Positions 6,562 through 9,423 of a stretch of DNA of 9,423 nt are shown here, piece after piece. Below the pieces are notes generated by a model, which was not told the origin of the DNA, did not search any database, and saw only the letters and a program-made list of their open reading frames with translations. Each line of letters begins with the position of its first letter. The stretch's first letter is position 1. The DNA is from Dehalococcoidia bacterium UBA1332 (lineage in GTDB: Bacteria; Chloroflexota; Dehalococcoidia; Lucifugimonadales; Lucifugimonadaceae): NCBI GenBank assembly GCA_002306745.1, contig DBSW01000013.1:1-9423 (forward strand), read 5' to 3'. The position numbers and the translations under genes are program-made.

Positions 6562-7722
6562 TTGACACAGCTCTCATCTCGACAGGTAAATTTGGGTACC
6601 GAAACAGCGTTCGAAACTCTGGCCAAAGCCAAAGAACTTGAACGTCAAGGACAATCGATTATTCATCTTGAGATAGGCGAGCCAGATTTTGATACCCCCG
6701 AACACATTCGTGATGCTGCCAAACAGGCTCTTGATGACGGTTTTACTCATTATGGCGCTTCTGCTGGTCAATTAGAGTTGAGAGAAGCGATTGCTAAACA
6801 TCAAACTGAACGTCAGGGTTATACCGTTTCTCCAGATAACGTGATCGCGACTCCTGGTGGAAAACCAGTGATGTTTTTCACTATTATGGCTTTAATCGAA
6901 GATGGTGACGAAGTCATATACCCTAACCCAGGTTTTCCGATTTATGAATCGATGATTAAGTACATGGGAGGGACTCCTGTTCCGATGCAGTTGAACGAAG
7001 ATACAGGCTATAACGCCGATATCGATAAACTGCGATCGTTGATATCTCCAAAAACTAAACTGCTTATTGTTAATTCTCCAAATAATCCTTGCGGAAGCGT
7101 TATCCCAGAGTCCGACCTAGAAGATATAGCCAATTTAGCTGTGGAAAATGACCTGATCGTACTTGCAGATGAAATCTACAAAGATATGTATTACGGAGAT
7201 CAAACACATGTTTCAATAACAAAGTTCTCTGGGATGCGCGAGCGTACGGTAATTTTGGACGGATTTTCAAAGAGCTATGCCATGACTGGGTGGAGATTAG
7301 GATATGGAATATTCCCAGATTTTTTGGTCGAACCCGTTACTCGCTTAATGACCAATAGCGTTTCGTGTACCTCAGTGCATACCCAAATGGCCGGTATAGC
7401 AGCCTTAGAAGGCCCGCAGGATTCTGTGAGAGAAATGATGGCTGAGTTCACCAAAAGACGTGATCTTGTTGTTAATGGATTGAATTCACTTGCTGGCATT
7501 ACCTGCCCAGTTCCAAAGGGTGCTTTTTACGCCTTCCCGAACATAACAGGAACAGGCATGACCTCAAAGCAATTTGCCGAGAAAGCTATGTACGATGCCG
7601 GCGTTGCCTTGCTTGCGGGAACTGCATTTGGCGAATTTGGGGCTGGGTACGTAAGAATATCTTTCGCTAATTCTCAAGAGAACTTGACAGAAGCTATTGA
7701 AAGACTTCGCAGAATACTTTAA
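6562..7722 (+). CDS. PLP-dependent class I/II aminotransferase (aspartate aminotransferase-like)
   Basis: A 386-residue fold-type I aminotransferase that moves an amino group between an amino acid and a 2-oxo acid using pyridoxal phosphate. Key positions are all visible: Y64 in THYGASAG; the phosphate-cup glycines of ATPGGKP at 96-102; the NPGFPIYES segment at 122-130; N175 in NSPNNPCG; D203 and Y206 in LADEIY; the Schiff-base lysine K237 in DGFSKSYAMTGWRLGY; and R365 in YVRISFAN, which binds the substrate carboxylate. Length and motifs match the aspartate aminotransferase-like subgroup I; substrate could be aspartate, an aromatic or a branched-chain amino acid. The start is TTG: the frame closes at a stop at 6541-6543, no other ATG, GTG or TTG lies in the remaining upstream codons, and the first downstream in-frame ATG is at codon 104, too deep in the fold. 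It is transcribed divergently from the aldolase. Its stop codon overlaps that of the opposing small ORF within TTAA. Confidence 0.95.
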   Translation: MTQLSSRQVNLGTETAFETLAKAKELERQGQSIIHLEIGEPDFDTPEHIRDAAKQALDDGFTHYGASAGQLELREAIAKHQTERQGYTVSPDNVIATPGGKPVMFFTIMALIEDGDEVIYPNPGFPIYESMIKYMGGTPVPMQLNEDTGYNADIDKLRSLISPKTKLLIVNSPNNPCGSVIPESDLEDIANLAVENDLIVLADEIYKDMYYGDQTHVSITKFSGMRERTVILDGFSKSYAMTGWRLGYGIFPDFLVEPVTRLMTNSVSCTSVHTQMAGIAALEGPQDSVREMMAEFTKRRDLVVNGLNSLAGITCPVPKGAFYAFPNITGTGMTSKQFAEKAMYDAGVALLAGTAFGEFGAGYVRISFANSQENLTEAIERLRRIL

Positions 7723-7979
7723 TTAGCTTCAGCGATTTTCATTATAAATGCTTTCATAAGGTCACCAGAGTTTGCATAGTCAATGGCACGAAACATTTTT
7801 TGAGTGGAACTCTTAACTTGTTTTTGATGAGCTTCTATTGTCGTTTTAGGATTTTCGTCGATTAGTCCCCATTCATCCGCAATCGCGCTCGCTTCACAGA
7901 TTTTGGTCTTAGTCCGACTGCATCTGTAATTCTGTCGTATTTTCATTCCATTCTGACCTCTTGACTGATAACACTGCAT
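7719..7979 (-). CDS. Small hypothetical protein or gene remnant
   Basis: An 86-codon frame I do not recognise. The C-terminal 55 or so residues (from about EASAIADEWGLIDENP to KIAEAN) look protein-like: soluble, rich in Lys, Ala and Glu and probably helical, with no signal peptide or membrane segment. The first 30 residues (rich in Arg, Lys and Cys) look less natural. A second start at M12 (ATG at 7944-7946) gives 75 residues, is preceded by AAGAGG about 10 nt upstream, and overlaps the TGA of an upstream minus-strand frame as ATGA. The stop codon shares TTAA with the convergent aminotransferase stop. Possibilities are a genuine small gene, the 3' end of a decayed longer gene whose other parts lie in different frames up to about 8135, or a chance frame. 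Coding status is uncertain. Confidence 0.35.
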   Translation of the reverse strand: MQCYQSRGQNGMKIRQNYRCSRTKTKICEASAIADEWGLIDENPKTTIEAHQKQVKSSTQKMFRAIDYANSGDLMKAFIMKIAEAN

Positions 7980-8182
7980 CCTCCAATTTCCAAAGTCATT
8001 TCTATGCTATCGACTTCAAGTGATGACTGTTTCGTTATTGTTTTTGAAATTACTGAATCCGTCCGGGCGCACAGGAATATCTATACAACTACGCAGGTTT
8101 TGTCGACGTCGATTTAGGCGCTCCTTAAGTTCAATCTAAATAACTGTATTAACAGTAACAAGAACCTACCTGTAACCGAGTC

Positions 8183-8248
8183 AATTAGCACAAATGTATC
8201 GAAATATTGTTCTATTTTGTAGAAATAAATAGAACGTACGTGCTAATT
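8183..8248. repeat. Outer inverted repeat in the leader of the FtsZ-like gene
   Basis: AATTAGCAC (8183-8191) and GTGCTAATT (8240-8248) are perfect 9-bp complements enclosing a second perfect inverted repeat at 8209-8235. The flanks between the two stems are unequal (17 nt left, 4 nt right). As RNA this could fold into a long stem with an asymmetric internal loop; as DNA it could be paired operator sites. It ends 52 nt before the FtsZ-like start codon. There is no T tract, so it is not a plain terminator. Confidence 0.55.
8209..8235. repeat. Inner inverted repeat in the leader of the FtsZ-like gene
   Basis: GTTCTATTT (8209-8217) and AAATAGAAC (8227-8235) are perfect 9-bp complements with a 9-nt loop, nested inside the 8183-8248 repeat. 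The half-site TTGTTCT occurs again in direct orientation at 8248-8254, and the self-complementary ACGTACGT (8234-8241) joins the inner and outer right arms. The clustering suggests a multi-site protein-binding region or a structured 5' leader. Confidence 0.55.
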
Positions 8249-8300
8249 TGTTCTTACATCAATAAGCAATACATATACATAGCAAAGGCAGAGAACAGCG

Positions 8301-9356
8301 ATGGTCGCGAACGAAATTAAACACGTGAGAGAAGCAAACATAAAAGTGATTGGTGTGGGTGGTGCTGGATGTGCTTCGCTTGCTCGACTGGAAGAGCTTA
8401 TGCCTCGATCCGCATCACTAATGGGTATCGATACAGGTTGTGCTACTGAAAATTTGTCTGCCGCAATTGCATCTATATCATTTGGGACAGGTTTTGGAAG
8501 TGGGGGAGATCCGGAAAATGCACGGCTCCAATTTGATGGAGTAGAGAGTCTCGTTCGTGAGTTTATTTCCGGTGCTGATGTGCTGATTATTCTTGCGGGA
8601 CTCGGTAGGGGTACCGGATCTGGTGTCAGTCCCGAACTCGCACGTTTAGGACGTGAAGTCGGCGCCCTAACTCTTGCAGCAGTTCACATGCCCTTCGAAT
8701 TTGAAGGTCGCTTTAGAAATTATTCAGCCAGGCTCGCAGCTAACGCTTTACGTTTGGAATCAGACGCAGTTATCTCGATAAGCAATGATGACCTTTCCGG
8801 CATAATTAGAGGCGGGAGTTCATCTCATAGTGCTTTCAATATTGCAGACAAAACTATTGTTAGCGCTGTGAACGCAATTGTCGCTGGTTTTGAAACTGAT
8901 GTAGCACACGCCTCGCGTGTATTGGATTGTCTGAGACAGGCTGGTGAGTCAGTAGTGTTATCGGCGGAGTTAACTGGTAAATATTCCGTTGAAAATGTTG
9001 TATCGAAAGCTTTTGAATGCCGTAAAGCAAAGTTCGCTGAAGTTGAATCAGCGATGCTTCATGTTGAGGGTGGTATTAGTTTATCTCATGATCAAATACT
9101 GGAGATTGTTGATCAGCTTCGAAATCGAATCGGACCGTGGTCGAACATTCATTTAACGAGTAAAAGATTGATCGGAATGGGATCAGATATACAAATTACA
9201 ATCGTTTTGGCTGGTGTTCAAGAAATGGGAGATCCGGTAGCTGAATTCGAGACGTTTGTGAATACTGATGGCAATCCAGATATAACCCAATCTGATCTTA
9301 GTTCCAACCAACGCTCGACGAAACAACGAGTACTGGAATTGATGCCAGTATCGTAG
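8301..9356 (+). CDS. Divergent FtsZ-like tubulin-family GTPase
   Basis: A 351-residue protein with the FtsZ/tubulin layout but many departures. Nucleotide-site elements: IKVIGVGGAG at 14-23 (T1 loop), GIDTG at 42-46 (T2), GFGSGGDPENAR at 64-75 (T3), LGRGTGSG at 101-108 (T4, GGGTGTG in FtsZ), MPFEFEGRFR at 130-139 (T5) and SNDDL at 161-165 (T6), so GTP binding is plausible. The T7 loop that completes the next subunit's active site in FtsZ (NVDFADV, with D209 and D212 in E. coli) reads ETDVAHA around 198-204: the first Asp is kept (D200), the second is His (H203), and the preceding loop is about four residues shorter. The C-terminal tail (about 309-351) lacks the FtsA/ZipA-binding peptide of canonical FtsZ. 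No ftsA or division cluster is nearby. ATG is the only start in the frame before an upstream stop; the ribosome binding site (AGAG, 7 nt upstream) is weak. Probably an FtsZ paralogue rather than the main division FtsZ. Confidence 0.85.
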   Translation: MVANEIKHVREANIKVIGVGGAGCASLARLEELMPRSASLMGIDTGCATENLSAAIASISFGTGFGSGGDPENARLQFDGVESLVREFISGADVLIILAGLGRGTGSGVSPELARLGREVGALTLAAVHMPFEFEGRFRNYSARLAANALRLESDAVISISNDDLSGIIRGGSSSHSAFNIADKTIVSAVNAIVAGFETDVAHASRVLDCLRQAGESVVLSAELTGKYSVENVVSKAFECRKAKFAEVESAMLHVEGGISLSHDQILEIVDQLRNRIGPWSNIHLTSKRLIGMGSDIQITIVLAGVQEMGDPVAEFETFVNTDGNPDITQSDLSSNQRSTKQRVLELMPVS

Positions 9357-9365
9357 TTTATTTGC

Positions 9366-9423
9366 GACTAAAAAAGTGAGTTCCGCACCGAGGCGTGAAG
9401 GTGCGGAACTCACTTTTTTAGTC
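9366..9423. terminator. Strong, symmetric intrinsic terminator after the FtsZ-like gene
   Basis: A perfect inverted repeat of 24-nt arms (9366-9389 and 9400-9423) around a 10-nt loop begins 10 nt after the FtsZ-like stop codon. Its 14-bp core (GTGAGTTCCGCACC pairing with GGTGCGGAACTCAC) is followed by six T, and six A precede the other arm, so it can act as a Rho-independent terminator in both directions. The last base of the repeat is the last base of the window, so the complementarity may extend further. Confidence 0.93.

Larger units (their letters stand above)
7980..8300. other. Intergenic region without a convincing gene, 5' of the FtsZ-like gene
   Basis: About 320 nt with no supported gene. 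On the minus strand there are two protein-like but startless frames: 8016-8135 (39 codons, opening IELKERLNRRR) and 7943-8080 (45 codons, ending SVISQEVRME), each in a different frame and bounded by stops. A plus-strand 37-codon ATG frame (8004-8117) overlaps them and is not convincing. Small dyads are TCGACGTCGA (8103-8112) and ACTGT-N4-ACAGT (8143-8156). The half nearest the FtsZ-like gene is AT-rich and holds the nested inverted repeat annotated separately. No strong sigma70 promoter is clear. Confidence 0.5.

Noticed and set aside
8004..8117. Plus-strand 37-codon ATG frame upstream of the FtsZ-like gene
   Set aside because: No ribosome binding site or recognisable motif, and it overlaps equally plausible minus-strand frames.
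8194..8232. Tiny plus-strand ORF (MYRNIVLFCRNK) within the nested inverted repeat, as a possible leader peptide
   Set aside because: Only 12 codons, no ribosome binding site, and no run of repeated codons as in attenuation leaders. Frames this short are expected by chance.

Overview
The window looks like chromosomal DNA from a free-living bacterium with moderate-to-low GC, short intergenic gaps and weak or absent Shine-Dalgarno sequences at several genes. The mix of genes (a short SufT-like protein next to an Mrp-type ATPase, an HpcH/HpaI aldolase, a D-2-hydroxyacid dehydrogenase and a divergent FtsZ relative) would fit a marine Chloroflexota/Dehalococcoidia (SAR202-like) genome. That assignment is inferred from gene style only and is not proven by any marker here. 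No tRNA, rRNA, CRISPR array, transposase or prophage gene is visible.

Layout. (1) 17-1214, minus strand: a SufT-like DUF59/MIP18 protein followed by an Mrp/ApbC-type P-loop ATPase, probably one iron-sulfur assembly operon. These two domains are usually fused in bacterial Mrp but are separate genes here, and the ATPase lacks the CxxC motif normally used to hold a cluster. (2) 1416-3467, minus: a complete uvrB for nucleotide excision repair. (3) 3468-3696: a divergent intergenic region with two dyad symmetries that could be operators. (4) 3697-4662, plus: a D-2-hydroxyacid dehydrogenase. (5) 4759-6311, minus: an HpcH/HpaI-family aldolase followed 17 nt later by a class I SAM-dependent methyltransferase, probably co-transcribed. 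(6) 6312-6561: a divergent promoter region with two sigma70-like promoters pointing at (7) 6562-7722, plus: a class I/II PLP aminotransferase with a TTG start. (8) 7719-8300: a short minus-strand ORF of unknown function, then about 320 nt with no convincing gene. That stretch holds disjoint protein-like frames on the minus strand (possible gene decay) and a striking nested inverted repeat. (9) 8301-9356, plus: a divergent FtsZ/tubulin-family GTPase, followed 10 nt later by a very strong palindromic terminator that ends the window.

How the genes may work together. The SufT-like/Mrp pair would act in maturation of Fe-S proteins. The aldolase, the D-2-hydroxyacid dehydrogenase and the aminotransferase all handle 2-oxo acids: the aldolase class makes or cleaves 2-oxo-acid aldols, and the other two reduce or aminate 2-oxo acids. 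They could share a catabolic theme, but they lie in three separate transcription units and no substrate can be read from the sequence. The most unusual item is the FtsZ-like gene: its nucleotide-binding motifs are largely kept, its T7 catalytic loop is altered, its C-terminal tail lacks the FtsZ peptide, and its leader carries the nested palindrome.
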